Shown here piece by piece: positions 11,201 to 21,450 of a stretch of 64,000 bases of DNA; position 1 is the first letter of the stretch; each line of letters begins with the position of its first letter. Source of the DNA: Merluccius polli (Eukaryota > Chordata > Actinopteri > Gadiformes > Merlucciidae); NCBI GenBank assembly GCA_030340625.1, contig JAOPHQ010003696.1, positions 281,501-345,500 of the forward strand. Direction: 5' to 3'. The notes below the pieces were generated by a model, which had not been told where the DNA came from, searched no databases, and saw only the letters and a program-made list of their open reading frames with translations. Both the position numbers and the translations under genes were made by a program.

Positions 11201-11821
11201 CAGCATTCTGTGATAGGCTACAGCGCCCCTCCCCTACACAATGCAGATGTGTTGTTGTGTCCCGCTCTGATCACTCACACACAGAACAGCTCTCTGTCTC
11301 TCCCTCAGTCACTCAGGTTCGCGGGTCGTTTTCCGTTAATGTTTAGGGTTTCTTCAGCTTCAGGTTTGTTATTACTTAGGTTGGTACTTACTTATGAACC
11401 AGTAGAGTTCTGGTAAACGTGGGTTCGTTCAGACGTGGTGCCGACTCGCGTTGTATCTCTGCCTGTCGGAGATTTTTTTTTCTTTTTCTTTTTTTAACCG
11501 TCATCTGGCTGCCAATTTCGAGGCCGTTCGGCGGCCCAAAACACACCACCGCTGAACGGCGCGCATCAAAACAGCCGCCCCTATTATTTTCTATGTACAC
11601 TCCAACACCGGCGGCGGCAGGCGTGCATTGACGCGCCGCCCAGCTACACTTCAGGCCACTATCCTATTTCACAGCGTCGCCATGCGTTAAGTGCCCCCGA
11701 AAAGGCGCTTTTTTCTTTTCTTTCATTTTTTTTCTGCTCCGGAGACGACCATATACCTGTTGACGCGCCGCAGCTCGACGCTTCCTGTGTGCTAGGGGTG
11801 GTGTCACACCACAATTGTACC

Positions 11822-12948
11822 GGGGGCGAAAATTGAAGAGTTTAGATGCAAAAGCCTCTAAATCCGTTTGACCACTTTTCTTCTAAATGACCATTTTTTA
11901 TCAGGTTTCTATGTTCAAGTTCAGTCATTTTATTTTAATGGCAATGATAAGGTTATTAGTTAATGAATAACATTTTTTTTTTTCAAAAATGTCACTTTAG
12001 TCTTTTTGTGTTTTTACCAAGTACTTTTTTTTTTGCGTCAAAAACAGCTAAATCCACCGGTACTTTTTTGGCAAAAACCGTTTAAATCCACATATTTGGA
12101 CAAGACATAGTAAAAAGTAGTAAAATCACTTATATATATTATATATTTATATTATAAATTATATTATAAAAATGAGGTAGAAATTAATATAAATGATGGA
12201 ATAAATAAAACAAAACATAAAATACATTTTCCAACAATATATTATATAAAAAAATAAAACATGAAAAAAAAGTGAAAAGTGGTCAAGTAAGTTAATTTCT
12301 TATGTTTGGGCATCAGATTCAACTATAAAAAAGCTCATTACATTAAATAAAAAAGCTTATTACGTTCAAAAACATTTGGCATATAATCAAGTATGTATAT
12401 AAGAGAAAAGACATAAATCTGATTTTAAAAAAAGGCCAAAAAAAGTGAGACCTCAATGAACTGACAATATTCCCCATGCTTGAAAGGAGAGGTGCAAACA
12501 CACACCAAATGTGAGGTGCTGGCAACTGAGAGAGAAGATCAGTACAAGGAGAGAGGTGCCACACACTCCGAGTTGAGAACAATGTAGGTAGTTTATTAAG
12601 GTGATAATGTTTCGGCCGTCTGGCCTTCCTCAGATTGCGCATCTATGCGATCCGCATAGATCGAGCATCCATGCGATCCGCATAGATAGATCCTTCCTCA
12701 GATCGCATAGATGCGCGATCTATGCGATCCGCATAGATCGCGCAGGCTTTTGCTGACAAAGGGAAGTGGCGTTTAGAGGTTTATGCCTACAAATCGAGAT
12801 TTCAGACCAGAAAAAGAGTGGTATTTTGCGGGTTTTGACGCTAAATTATTTGATTAACATATACTACGTGCGGAGAGCAGTCACTCAATATATTTATCTC
12901 ATTTTTTGACGGAGGTGGCGTTTAGAGGCTTTTGCATCTGAACTCTTC
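11822..12948. mobile_element. Inverted-repeat element nested in the Ginger terminal repeat
   Basis: The sequence AATTGTACC is found on both sides (11,813-11,821 and 12,949-12,957) and once in the opposite Ginger terminus, so it is a target duplication of 8-9 bp. The inner ends are inverted: GAAGAGTTTAGATGC from 11,834, and its near complement ending at 12,948. The arms continue as AAAAGCCTCTAAA. The left end has about 13 extra bases, so the boundary is uncertain. The interior is AT-rich, without a transposase. An 8- or 9-bp duplication would fit hAT or Mutator; I cannot decide. Confidence 0.6.
12640..12748. repeat. Cluster of short palindromes (CTATGCG-ATC-CGCATAG)
   Basis: Three to four copies of ctatgcgatccgcatag or close variants occur in about 100 bp. 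Each can form a 7-bp stem with a 3-base loop, and the arms also pair between copies. The cluster follows a sequence (gtttcggccgtctggccttc) that resembles a dispersed fish repeat. It lies inside the element nested in the Ginger terminus. Confidence 0.7.
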
Positions 12949-12990
12949 AATTGTACCACCTACGTAATCCGCGTTCGAAACATTACGTCA

Positions 12991-15245
12991 TCATTCGACG
13001 CGATTGTCCGTGCCTGGTGTGATCCTGAAGCGCTTGGTCCCCCTCTTGGTCCTCCTCTTGGTCCTCCTCTTGTATGACTCTTTCTGTCTCTCCTGGGCCT
13101 TCTCTATGTTGGCAGTCACCTGATGCAGGATAGTTAATCGATATATGAATATTCTGCCCTCGCAATTGCCTTTCTGTGCAAGGCAACTAACTTAACTACT
13201 GGTGTTGTCCTCAAATATAAAGCAAAAACATAAATACATAATGATAATATAAATAATGATTTGCTTCCCATTTATAAAACACTTGCCTTGTCAATGACCT
13301 TTCCATCGCTCTCAGCCCTTGCCTGGATGCACTTCTCAATGTCCTCCTTATCTGGAGAAGCAATGTCCACATCATCTGGAAGATCTCCAGTGGTCTTAAG
13401 TAACAGGAAAAAGAAAGGCAAAGGACAAGCAATAAAAGTATGTTCCAGTCAATTGACATATAAACTTTTCATGTTGATTCCCCACTGTTAAGTCGTCTCC
13501 TCATACCACACAAAGTGTAACTTCCTCCCTGAAGAGTAAAAATGTTGATTTAGAAATTGTTAATATGGTCATATTAAAAAGTCAACCACTACACACCTCT
13601 GAAAACAGACGTGGCTCCCGTCCATACATCAGACGATAGGGCGAATACCTGGAAGAGGCTTGGACACAATTTATTTTAATTTGTCTTCCCACCTCTCCTG
13701 TTGTCCATCAAGGGTCTTGCCAATGGACCTCTTCAGTGTCTGATCGGTCCTCTCATCCAGTCCGTTGGTCTGTAAAAACAGCAAAGTACAAGCAAGGGGA
13801 ATAGAGAATTGAAAGAGTGTCACAAATATGAAAAGTTAATAGTAACATTATTTAGAAGCTTATAGATCTTTCTTTTATGTCAGTTATATTTCTTTATTAC
13901 ACAGCTTTGTTGAATACTTGATTCTGATTGGTCAATTAGGGCATTCTACGGTCTGTTATTTCTGTATAGCAGACCGCTGCTATGAATAACAGATTTTGCT
14001 ATGGACGCAGTTCTGATCATATTCGCGTCGGGGTCCTGCATCACCCTGTTGGTGTTTATTTCTCAATAATGACCGTCTCACTGTACATTATCCCATACAT
14101 AATATACACTATACCTGAGAATGGTATGCTGATGTGATTTGGTGCGTGACACCAAACTCCTCAAACAGGGACTTGTTTACCTGAATTAAGGAATTCAACA
14201 GTTATTAGGTTTCTTGTTTGCCAGTGTTAATCAATCACTGTTAGATTACACATCTATACTGTATGTGTAAATACTTCACCTTGTTCCAGAATTCACGACC
14301 CTGGTCTGTCAAGATGACCTCAGGAGCACCATGAGTGTAGAAAATGTCCATCAATGCCTGTGGAACATCAAAATAAACTGAAATCATTCTCCACCCCCCA
14401 CCCCCCCCTCTGTCAGTTTTAACAACATTCTGCATTCACAATATGTGACTACGCTGCAAATGTTGCTATGATTTAGACACCTGTGATGTGGCAGAAGCGG
14501 TTCCCATTCTTTGAGGCTTTGAATGGTCCAATTAGGTCAAGACCTAGAGTAGGGACAGAAATAAACACATGCCAATTTGTACTCATACAAGTACCTGCCC
14601 ACAGGCCATGACGTTATAGAGATAGAAAAGGCAATACAGTACATTAAGAAAATAATTAAACTATGACTTCGAGAGGTTGTAGCCGTTTCACAGAACCCAA
14701 AAGCAAGATATCTCACCAATCATATGGTGACTTTGGTTTGATGGGCTTCAACTCTGGTGCCTCCGTTTTCACTTGCTCAAACCTCTGGCATGACATACAG
14801 GTTTTCATCTTTACAACACAAGGAGATTAAACACAACAGATTTAATAATATGCTCTAGAGTAGAGGCGATTTTCTTTGTGTGTCACAGTAGTTTGAATGA
14901 ACAATTACTTATATAAGGCAATCACTATAAATTATTCTTTAAATCTCATGTGCATGCGGCATCAGCGTATCACAGGAAATATTAGAGCTGATCTGGATCA
15001 AACACAACTTGAACAAATTGATCACTTGCCCAGTCCTGAGCATCTCTGGTAATTGTCTTCCAGTAGAAGCGTTGGTTGATCTTGTCCTGCATCCTCTTGG
15101 CTCCAAAGTGGCCAGCATGGACTTCTGTCAGCACCTCATCCTTCTCTTTCTCAGTGAGGATCACCCTCCTCATTGAAAGGCCATTCTCCCCAAGGTAGTA
15201 CATACAATTTCCTAGAAAGAGGGAGAGAACATAAATCATCAGCAC
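12991..15245 (-). pseudogene. Ginger-like integrase/transposase, about eight exons, one visible lesion
   Basis: Exons read on the minus strand, approximately: 15,211-15,030 (or from ATG at 15,245), 14,808-14,717, 14,546-14,482, 14,357-14,282, 14,181-14,112, 13,768-13,602, 13,396-13,287 and 13,135-12,991. They encode an H2C2 zinc finger (HAGHFG with two His, then CMSCQ) and an integrase core: GLDLIGPF (first Asp), ILTDQGREF (second Asp) and TNGLDER (Glu). There are 35 residues between the second Asp and the Glu, as in Gypsy-type integrases. A YSPYRLMYGREPRL block and a Lys/Arg-rich tail with three RRTK-like repeats follow. The stop lies inside the left terminal repeat. Introns start with GT, or with GCAAGT after the first and seventh exons. 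A stop and frameshift near 13,675-13,690 are the only break I see. The role would be cut-and-paste transposition in the nucleus. Confidence 0.75.
13925..14060. repeat. Dispersed repeat in a Ginger intron or spacer
   Basis: The sequence gattctgattggtcaatt, then ggtctgttatttctgtatag, then cagaccgctgctatg resembles a common fish intergenic repeat. It lies between the integrase exons at 13,768 and 14,112. Class unknown. Confidence 0.4.
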
Positions 15246-15758
15246 TGCATCAGCTGTAGATTGCTTATAACTTAATTCAGTTTCCTTTGCAGGGCCTACT
15301 AATTTGTGAAAATTAGTAGAAAATTAGAGAGCCCTGCTTCATACACCTGAGACGACAGATACAAGAAAATAGAATTAAGTGACACTATTTTCAATCAACA
15401 AGAAAAACCTATAAACCTAAAATCTATCTGTCTGCTTATCTATCCATCTATCTATCTATCTAAATTAAATGAACACAAGCTAGCTAGCTAGACTATGATA
15501 CACGTTAAACACTCTAAATGCGATTAAACAATTAAATACCATACAAATATATATTTAGCAATGCTAATAAATGTAATTTGTAAAATAAGTGTTATCTGTT
15601 TAATGTTATTTCGTCTTGTGACGCTCAATGAATGAGCGTGAATGTTCGCGAATGTTCATGAACCTTCCTACGTCATCATTCAACGCGATCGTCCGTTGCC
15701 AGGCAGGTTTGGAATGTTGGAACCTGGATTACGTAGGCGGTACAATTTTGGTGTGACA

Positions 15759-16010
15759 GCGGCACTTGTGTCATAGACGCGCTGTGGCGGCAGTGTGTTT
15801 TGCACTTGATATTTATACAAAAATAGGCTATATATCATGATTTATTTGGAGAAAGAAACTATATGTAGAATCAGACATTCAGCACGGCCTATAGCCCAAA
15901 TAAAATGATCCTGTGTTTTGCCGACGATTCGACTATGAGATTGGCAGTCAAATCAGGCTCCTTAGATCGAATCATCGAATAGTTGACTATTCGGGGTCAC
16001 CCCTAGTTCT
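15759..16010 (-). mobile_element. hAT-like terminus
   Basis: Reading the minus strand from 16,010 gives CTAGGGGTGACCCCGAATAG followed by repeated GATTCGA-type motifs, the form of a hAT end. The matching opposite end was not located, so this is a fragment. Confidence 0.45.
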
Positions 16011-16059
16011 TATCTTTCGCCTCCTTCCAACCCTCCCAGATCCCCAATTCTTCTCACCA

Positions 16060-16160
16060 TCTTCCAGTGTATGGGACTACACTGGGGTGTTTTTATTGGG
16101 GGGGACAATTCATGTTTTTCAGAAATTGGGGGGGACATGTCCCCCCCCAGGATCTGCACC
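16060..16160. repeat. G/C-run repeat (gggggggac ... gtccccccc)
   Basis: A segment with attgggggggacaattcatg, then aaattgggggggacatgtcc and a C run makes a short inverted structure. It resembles termini of dispersed fish repeats. No coding sequence. Confidence 0.4.
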
Positions 16161-16771
16161 CATGGATACAGTCTTTATAATTAATGCAAAAAATAGTTAA
16201 CAAATTACCTAATATTTTGGAGGATACAATACCAGGTTATTTATGACATATTGGCTCTCTGGCTATTACCAGAGATTGTGCCTGTTTTCAAGAAAGCTAG
16301 TGCACGTATGTTTCTATGTTGTTTGTTCCTAAGAATATACCAGTGTACTTTGTGAAGCATTATCCACTGCCTTTTATGGGTGATTAAAAGGTATTTAAAT
16401 CAAATTTACACGTAAAATAATTCACCCTTCATCACTTTACAGTTTACTTACTTTACTTTTACCACACATCACCCAATTACTCAACATAAACACACTGATA
16501 TCTGGGGCCTCATGTACTAAGACTTGCGTGGATTTCTTACTAAAACTTTGCGGACGCCAAAATCTGGAAAGCTGCTGCGCACAAATAAATCCGGAGGTAT
16601 CAATCCTTGCGTAAGCACAATTTCGTGCAGATTCTCTTTGTACATCCCAATTAACGTGAAATTGAGCGCACATGCACGAGCCCGACTCTCCGCCCTGTCT
16701 CCTCCCTCATTTAATATGCTAATTAGTATAAATAGGCCTGCAGTAGTGCGCTTGTTAGGAGAAAGGAGATA

Positions 16772-17561
16772 ATGGAGAAAGGAAGAAAAAAAAACTTTAG
16801 TGAATGCGAGGTGGAGGTGCTGATTTCGGAGGTAGAGGCCAGAAATAACATCTTGTTTGGCTCTCTTTCCTCCGGAATCAGCACCAAAACCAAAAAACTG
16901 GCTTGGGAAAAAGTTGCCAAGTCTGTCAACGACGTTGGGGCGGAAAGCCGAACTGTGGCAGACATTAAAAAAAAGTGGTCGGACATAAAGGTCGACGTAA
17001 AAAGAAAGGTTTCTGCCCACCGGAGAAGCGTGGGTCAGACGGGCAGCGGAGCCGGAGTCGGGGAGCTCACCCCATTTGAGCAAAGGGTGGCCGCTGTGTT
17101 GGGGGATCGGCTCCTTTTTGGCGTGGTCCCGCCAGCCGAAGGGGATTCCGACTTGGCCCAGGATCCCACGGAAGGTACAATTATTTTCATATATTTGACG
17201 AACTTTCTTATACCTGCTAGTAGGGCCTAGCCTGCATTTCCCTCTACATGTTTAGCCAGCAATAAAACATGTTCAACTTAATGTGATTGTAATTTATATA
17301 TATTTATTCACAGACAGCCAAGGACCAAGTGGCGCACAATTGTTGCCAGAAGAAGACTCCCAGCCAGGCGTGTCCGGCGTCGCCACTGCCCATTGCCCCC
17401 CTTCTGCTGCCAGTGGGAAAGGCCGGGTTTTAACACGCGCTGTGCTGGAGTCACAGGACGAGATAATCAAGGGCATTAATGATATTAATTCCAACCTGTA
17501 ACAAATAACTGGGGCCTTAAAAGACATTGGTGAAACATTAAAAGAACTAGTTAAAAAATGA
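16772..17561 (+). pseudogene. Harbinger Myb/SANT-like DNA-binding protein, one nonsense codon
   Basis: Exon 1 (16,772-17,174) starts MEKGRKKNFSECEVEVLISE and holds a trihelix Myb/SANT-like domain, including LAWEKVAKSVN and DIKKKWSDIKVDVKRK, over roughly residues 8-90. A GT donor follows GAAG at 17,174, and an AG acceptor precedes 17,314. The splice keeps frame and gives DSQGPSGAQLLPEE. Exon 2 meets TAA at 17,499-17,501. Reading through gives QITGALKDIGETLKELVKK and TGA at 17,559, so the TAA looks like a single nonsense change in a 216-codon gene. In Harbinger systems this protein binds the terminal repeats and carries the transposase into the nucleus. Confidence 0.82.
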
Positions 17562-17583
17562 ATGTTGTCTCCGTTTACCTTTT

Positions 17584-18711
17584 TTATATTTTTGCTATTA
17601 ACTGCTGCCGAGTTCGAATGGCTTCTGCGTTGGGCTGCGCATTGTTTGGTCCGGGGTCTGGATCGTCTGGGAGGACCTTTACCTCGCGTAATGGCACGCC
17701 CTGCCTGTGCGCAATATTGTGCAGAACCCCACATGCCTGCACAATGCGGCACACCTTTTCAGGGTGATAGAGCAGCATCCCCCCGCTCCGCTCAAGGCAG
17801 CGCCACCGGCTTTTGAGCTGCCCTATCGCTCTTTCCACGACTGACCGAGTGCGTGCATGGATATTGTTATATCTCTTCTCTCGGACAGTCGTGGGTTGGC
17901 GAGGGGGGTTAACAGCCATGGTCGTAAGGCGTAACCGCTGTCTCCTTAGGAGGAATTGGTACAATTACAGCATAGGCTACCCAACATGTCTAGATTTAAG
18001 TCAATTCGCTTTAAAGTCTTTTAAATTGCTTACCAATTAGCCACCCATCACACACTCTGCCAGCCTCCAACCTAGTCCCAACCGAGCTGTTAGTCAGGAC
18101 GAATGAATCATGGGTTGACCCAGGCCACCTTGCCACGATATTCGTAAGGCGCATTTGGGCATCACAGATTATTTGCACGTTTAAGGAATGAAAGTGTTTC
18201 CTATTCACGTACGCATATTCCCCTTCAGATGGCGTCCTTTATTGCAATGTGTGTGCAGTCGATCGCTCCGATTGGGAAAACCGGCTATCTCTGCAAATTG
18301 CGCTTTGATGTTTGCTTGGTTTACTGCATCATATGGAAACCGTATATACCTGGCTGAGATGCGGATGATCCCGTTTAAAACAGCCGGAATGGCGCGGCTC
18401 AGAGCTCCCTGACTCATTCCTGACCGGTCAGCCAATTCCCTCTGGAATGATCCTGTTGCTAGAAAACCAAGCGTAGTCAGGACTTGTATTGGAACTGGCA
18501 ATGCGTGACTCCTCGCCGTCTGCCTCTCCAAACCCGGGCCCAACTCAGTACAGATTTCCAAGAGGATAGCTCTTGGAAATCTGAATCGGCTGATAAGCCA
18601 GTCATCATCGTGAGCCAAAAAATCATAATAGTCACGGAACACCCGTTCATTTCGAATGCGACCATTCGCAATATCTTCTAACAAGGCCAAGACTGCCATT
18701 GTCAACCTCAC
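17584..18711 (-). pseudogene. Harbinger transposase (DDE), several frameshifts
   Basis: The N-terminal part (18,711 down to about 18,280) includes VLTTLGFLATGSFQ, a helix-turn-helix-like SGMSQGALSRAI and FPYDAVNQANIKAQFAEIAGFPN. An indel near 18,275 and another near 18,236 disrupt the block around the first catalytic Asp (AIDCTHI in a shifted frame). The second Asp lies in RWPGSTHDSFV (near 18,110). An intron with donor GTAAGC starts at about 18,035. The last exon, about 17,952-17,584, contains the Glu in ARTRSVVERAIGQLKSRWRC, and has one more frameshift near 17,905. The gene is inactive. It is convergent with the Myb-like gene and ends about 23 bp from it. Confidence 0.85.
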
Positions 18712-18719
18712 GATTATTG

Positions 18720-19400
18720 CAACATTTTGCGCGTGCTTTTATATTCTCATTAATTTGGATGCATGCTGACGATAGGTTGTCCCCATACACCCAAGGTGTC
18801 AATAATATGTACATAATTAGAAATTGTCCGACTGGTTCATTGATGGATTGATTTTAAGTAACAATGGCTTGTGCTTACTCCACGCAACATCAAATAATGA
18901 TATTGCAGTCAAGAATTTCACGACAAATGCGTGGAGAGAGATCCATTAGGCCAGATGTCATGCGTGGCCCTGAAAATATGTAACGTTTAATAAACAAGTC
19001 GTCACTGAAAATAATATAGCTTGGGCGTCCTTTTAATTCCAATATTGACAATTTAATTGTATGGGTCTGTTTAAGTTTAGCCTAATATCTACAACAGTGT
19101 CACATTATGCCTCTCGACAACAATAACGCATGATTGAAGTGCATCCCGACGTTCAAATCCACTTTTAACTAGCCCCATATTGCAATATTACTTCATAACT
19201 CGTGATCGCGTAGCCTAATGTTGCGCTGCATTGCCTCTATGTGCCGCCAACTGACAAAATGCAGCAGAAATGTGCGTAAGCCAGGCATTTAGTTTGTGTG
19301 GAGAACCGCACTTTTTCACGTCAAGTCAGTCTTTGTACATCCGAACGTTTGCGTGAGAAGTGGCTTACGCAGCTTTTTTGTGCGTAAGCAAGCTTTGTAC
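18720..19400. other. Non-coding right arm of Harbinger element 1
   Basis: No ORF of interest. The terminal 140 bp contain repeated GCGTAAG/CTTACGC motifs on both strands that also occur at the left end, probable binding sites for the Myb-like protein or the transposase. Confidence 0.55.
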
Positions 19401-19412
19401 ATGAGGCCCCTG

Positions 19413-20268
19413 GGGCCTCATTTATAAAGGTCTCTGCGCACGAAAATGTTGCGGAAACAGGGATGAAATGTGCGTACGCATCTTTCACCGCCAACGTCGT
19501 GATTTATAGAAAAAAACCTTACGGAAAAGAGTGCGCAGTTCTACGCATCCTTTCACCCTGGAGTAAAGCTCCCGCAAAGTTTTTCAAACAGTGAACTCCG
19601 GAGAGGACCACAGGAAGAAGGTGGCGGTAATGCACTATATGCGTTTGCAAACCGCCAATAACGCCAAAAGAAGATGCTGTAACCCCCAGAGCTCATTGCG
19701 GACCTAACGCACATTGCGCACCACATGAGTTATTTACTCATTCATATATTTATTTTATGAAAAGCACCCATTATGAAATATGAATTAAAGCAAAATTATG
19801 TTCAACACACTACAGCCCTTTCAAATCACAATCCTCGGCCAGACCAACTGTGTCACTTAAACATTTAAATAATGAGCTTTAAATAAGCCACAAAATAGAC
19901 TTGCGTTGGTCTACTTCATTTAGAAGCACTTCGATCTCCGAATCCGAAAAACGCCTTCTTTTTAAAAAGTGCCATTTTTCCGTCTAATGATTGGTCAGAA
20001 AAGGCTCCTTCCTACTTATAAATATTAAGTGATTAATTAGCATTGACCTTTTAAGGACTATTAAGGGATGGACTTGGGAGGAGCAGAGCGCTCGTGCACG
20101 CACGCCAAATTAGACGCACGTTGGTATTTATAACGAGAAGAGTGCGTACAGGTGTGCGCAGCAAGGTTTTATAAATCCGGAATGTTTTTGTGCGTACGCA
20201 CATTCTGAGGTTTGGGCGTACGCAATGCTCTACGGAGGGTTTCACGCAGAGGTTTATAAATGAGGCCC
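19413..20268 (-). mobile_element. Harbinger element 2 (856 bp, non-autonomous)
   Basis: The ends are GGGCCTCATTTATAAA in inverted orientation. CTG flanks both sides (19,410-19,412, shared with element 1, and 20,269-20,271, shared with element 3). On the minus strand it keeps a frameshifted remnant of the first exon of a Myb-like gene around 19,980-19,900. It is therefore a deletion derivative of an autonomous Harbinger related to, but distinct from, element 1. Subterminal TGCGTACGCA-type palindromes are frequent. A near-identical copy lies inverted at 21,451-22,317. Confidence 0.9.
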
Positions 20269-20460
20269 CTGGGGGGTATACTACGAAGCTCGCTGAACAT
20301 ATCCAGGCTTTCTTGGGAAAACCTCGATTGCTAAATACGAAACTCGCGATCAGAGTTAAACGGTTCCACGAAGCTCACTTGTCAAGCCAGGTTTTCCGCT
20401 TTAGTTTCAATGCGCGTTCACATAAAAAGGGCGTAACCCAACGTCATTCACCTTGACGCA

Positions 20461-20633
20461 ATGGATCCGACGGAGCGAACACAGGGCTATGTATGTCACT
20501 CAGGAGGAGCAAGTAGTGATTATGAACTCGTATGAGGAGTTTAAAAAGCAAATAACGGCAAGGGGCGATACAGTTGCCCATAATAAGGCTAGGGAGGCGT
20601 GCTGGCAAAAAATAGCAGATTCTGTGAATGCGT
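20461..20633 (+). pseudogene. Myb/SANT-like exon 1 remnant of Harbinger element 3
   Basis: Translation gives QEEQVVIMNSYEEFKKQITA and then NKAREACWQKIADSVNA, the N-terminal half of a NAIF1-like Myb/SANT DNA-binding domain. A GTAAGA splice donor follows the SVNA codons at about 20,632. An ATGGATCCGACGGAGCGA start at 20,461 is out of frame with the domain because of a small duplication (tatg), while an in-frame ATG is present at 20,489. No downstream exons remain. Confidence 0.7.
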
Positions 20634-20784
20634 AAGAATTGTTCGCCATTAATCCCAATAGAGTGCATATGATTGCAAAATGCAAAAGCAACCTCCAACT
20701 TGCTTTATTGTGTAATTTAGGGAATTCATTTCAAATACAAATACATCCTATATGTAAGAAACGTATTGCATGTGCTGGAAGGTA

Positions 20785-20852
20785 GCGACGGCGGTGTGGT
20801 GGATTAGTATGTGAGCTGAACGCCAGCGACCGGGGTTCATCTCTTGCCTGTC
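20785..20852 (+). other. tRNA-like sequence (degenerate), plus strand
   Basis: ggtagcgacggcggtgtggt is followed by ggattagtatgtgagctg and gaccggggttcatctc. This has the order of a Pol III A-box-like segment, an anticodon-arm-like region and a B-box-like gggttcatctc. It does not fold into a clean cloverleaf by eye. I treat it as tRNA-derived, not as a tRNA gene. Confidence 0.35.
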
Positions 20853-20964
20853 CATCATCATGCCTTTTACCCCCATCTAGATTACCAAACTGGATAATTC
20901 CATAACATTAATGAATAAGTATTACATGACACAAGAAATATAACTTATTAAAATACACATAAAT

Positions 20965-21042
20965 GTAGGCCTACTTCACTTGGGAACCGAACCCAGCACG
21001 CAAAATCTCAAGACTGACGCGCTACCGCCACTCTACCGCTCA
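20965..21042 (-). other. tRNA-like sequence, minus strand
   Basis: On the minus strand: gagcggtagagtggcggtag, then cgcgtcagtcttgag, then a B-box-like gctgggttcggttccc. The T-arm-like GGGTTCGGTTCCC is close to the Pol III B-box consensus, and a D-arm-like GGTAGCGCGTC is present. It points in the opposite direction to the tRNA-like sequence at 20,785. It could be a tRNA-derived promoter captured by the transposon. A functional tRNA is unlikely because the acceptor stem is not evident. Confidence 0.4.
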
Positions 21043-21450
21043 TTCACGTATACAGGTGTTTTCTTTCACCTACAAGTTGATAACTTGCAACTTGACAGTT
21101 TGTGTTGGCAAAAATTTGGGAAACACCACGAACATATTTAGCAGTGTATTTAGGGCAGCTACAACCTTGCGTATCGCAAGGCACCTTTTTGCTTATATTT
21201 TCGGCATCACCAACTGTATGCAAATATGTACCCGTGGCAACACATCGCAGTGAAACACAGACACACTGCGCACAGCTTCTTTTTGTAGCATTGCCTACAT
21301 AAGGTCCAACAAGGACGATCAAATAGTGAATACCCTCTGATGAGAACCTGTATCTCTCATAAAGGGATCGGATCTGTCCCGAAAGCGGCGTTCAGCTTTA
21401 AGAAGCCGATCTAATCGGAAAGTCTTAGCTGAAAACCTCCTCCCGACCAG

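Larger units (their letters stand above)
11802..15758 (-). mobile_element. Ginger-like DNA transposon (integrase-type), intron-containing
   Basis: The ends are inverted: TGTCACACCACAATTGTACC on the left and GGTACAATTTTGGTGTGACA on the right, which obeys the TGTNR rule described for Ginger elements. The similarity extends inward through TACGTAATCC-type sequence. The flanking tetranucleotides are GTGG (11,798-11,801) and GCGG (15,759-15,762), compatible with a slightly diverged 4-bp target duplication. Between the ends, on the minus strand, lies a multi-exon integrase gene related to Gypsy integrase. A second element sits inside the left terminal repeat (11,822-12,948). Without that insert the transposon would be about 2.8 kb. 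Confidence 0.8.
16505..19409. mobile_element. Harbinger element 1 with both genes (Myb-like and transposase)
   Basis: The ends are GGGCCTCATGTACTAAG and, as reverse complement of the right end, GGGCCTCATGTACAAAG. CTG flanks it on both sides (16,502-16,504 and 19,410-19,412). At 2.9 kb it has the two-gene layout of autonomous Harbingers: a Myb/SANT-like DNA-binding protein on the plus strand and a DDE transposase on the minus strand. Both genes carry disabling mutations. The right CTG directly borders the next Harbinger element. Confidence 0.92.

Noticed and set aside
13211..13459. Minus-strand ORF starting MSIDWNILLLLV
   Set aside because: It overlaps a Ginger integrase exon in another frame; the exon frame has splice signals and matches the integrase C-terminal region.
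15759..16010. Pairing of the CTAGGGGTG at 11,792 with the CACCCCTAG at about 16,005 as one hAT element
   Set aside because: The flanking 8-mers do not match, and the TGTCACACC/GGTGTGACA pair explains the interval better as Ginger.
20785..21042. Functional tRNA genes
   Set aside because: B-box-like motifs are present but a complete acceptor stem and anticodon arm could not be drawn; kept only as tRNA-like.
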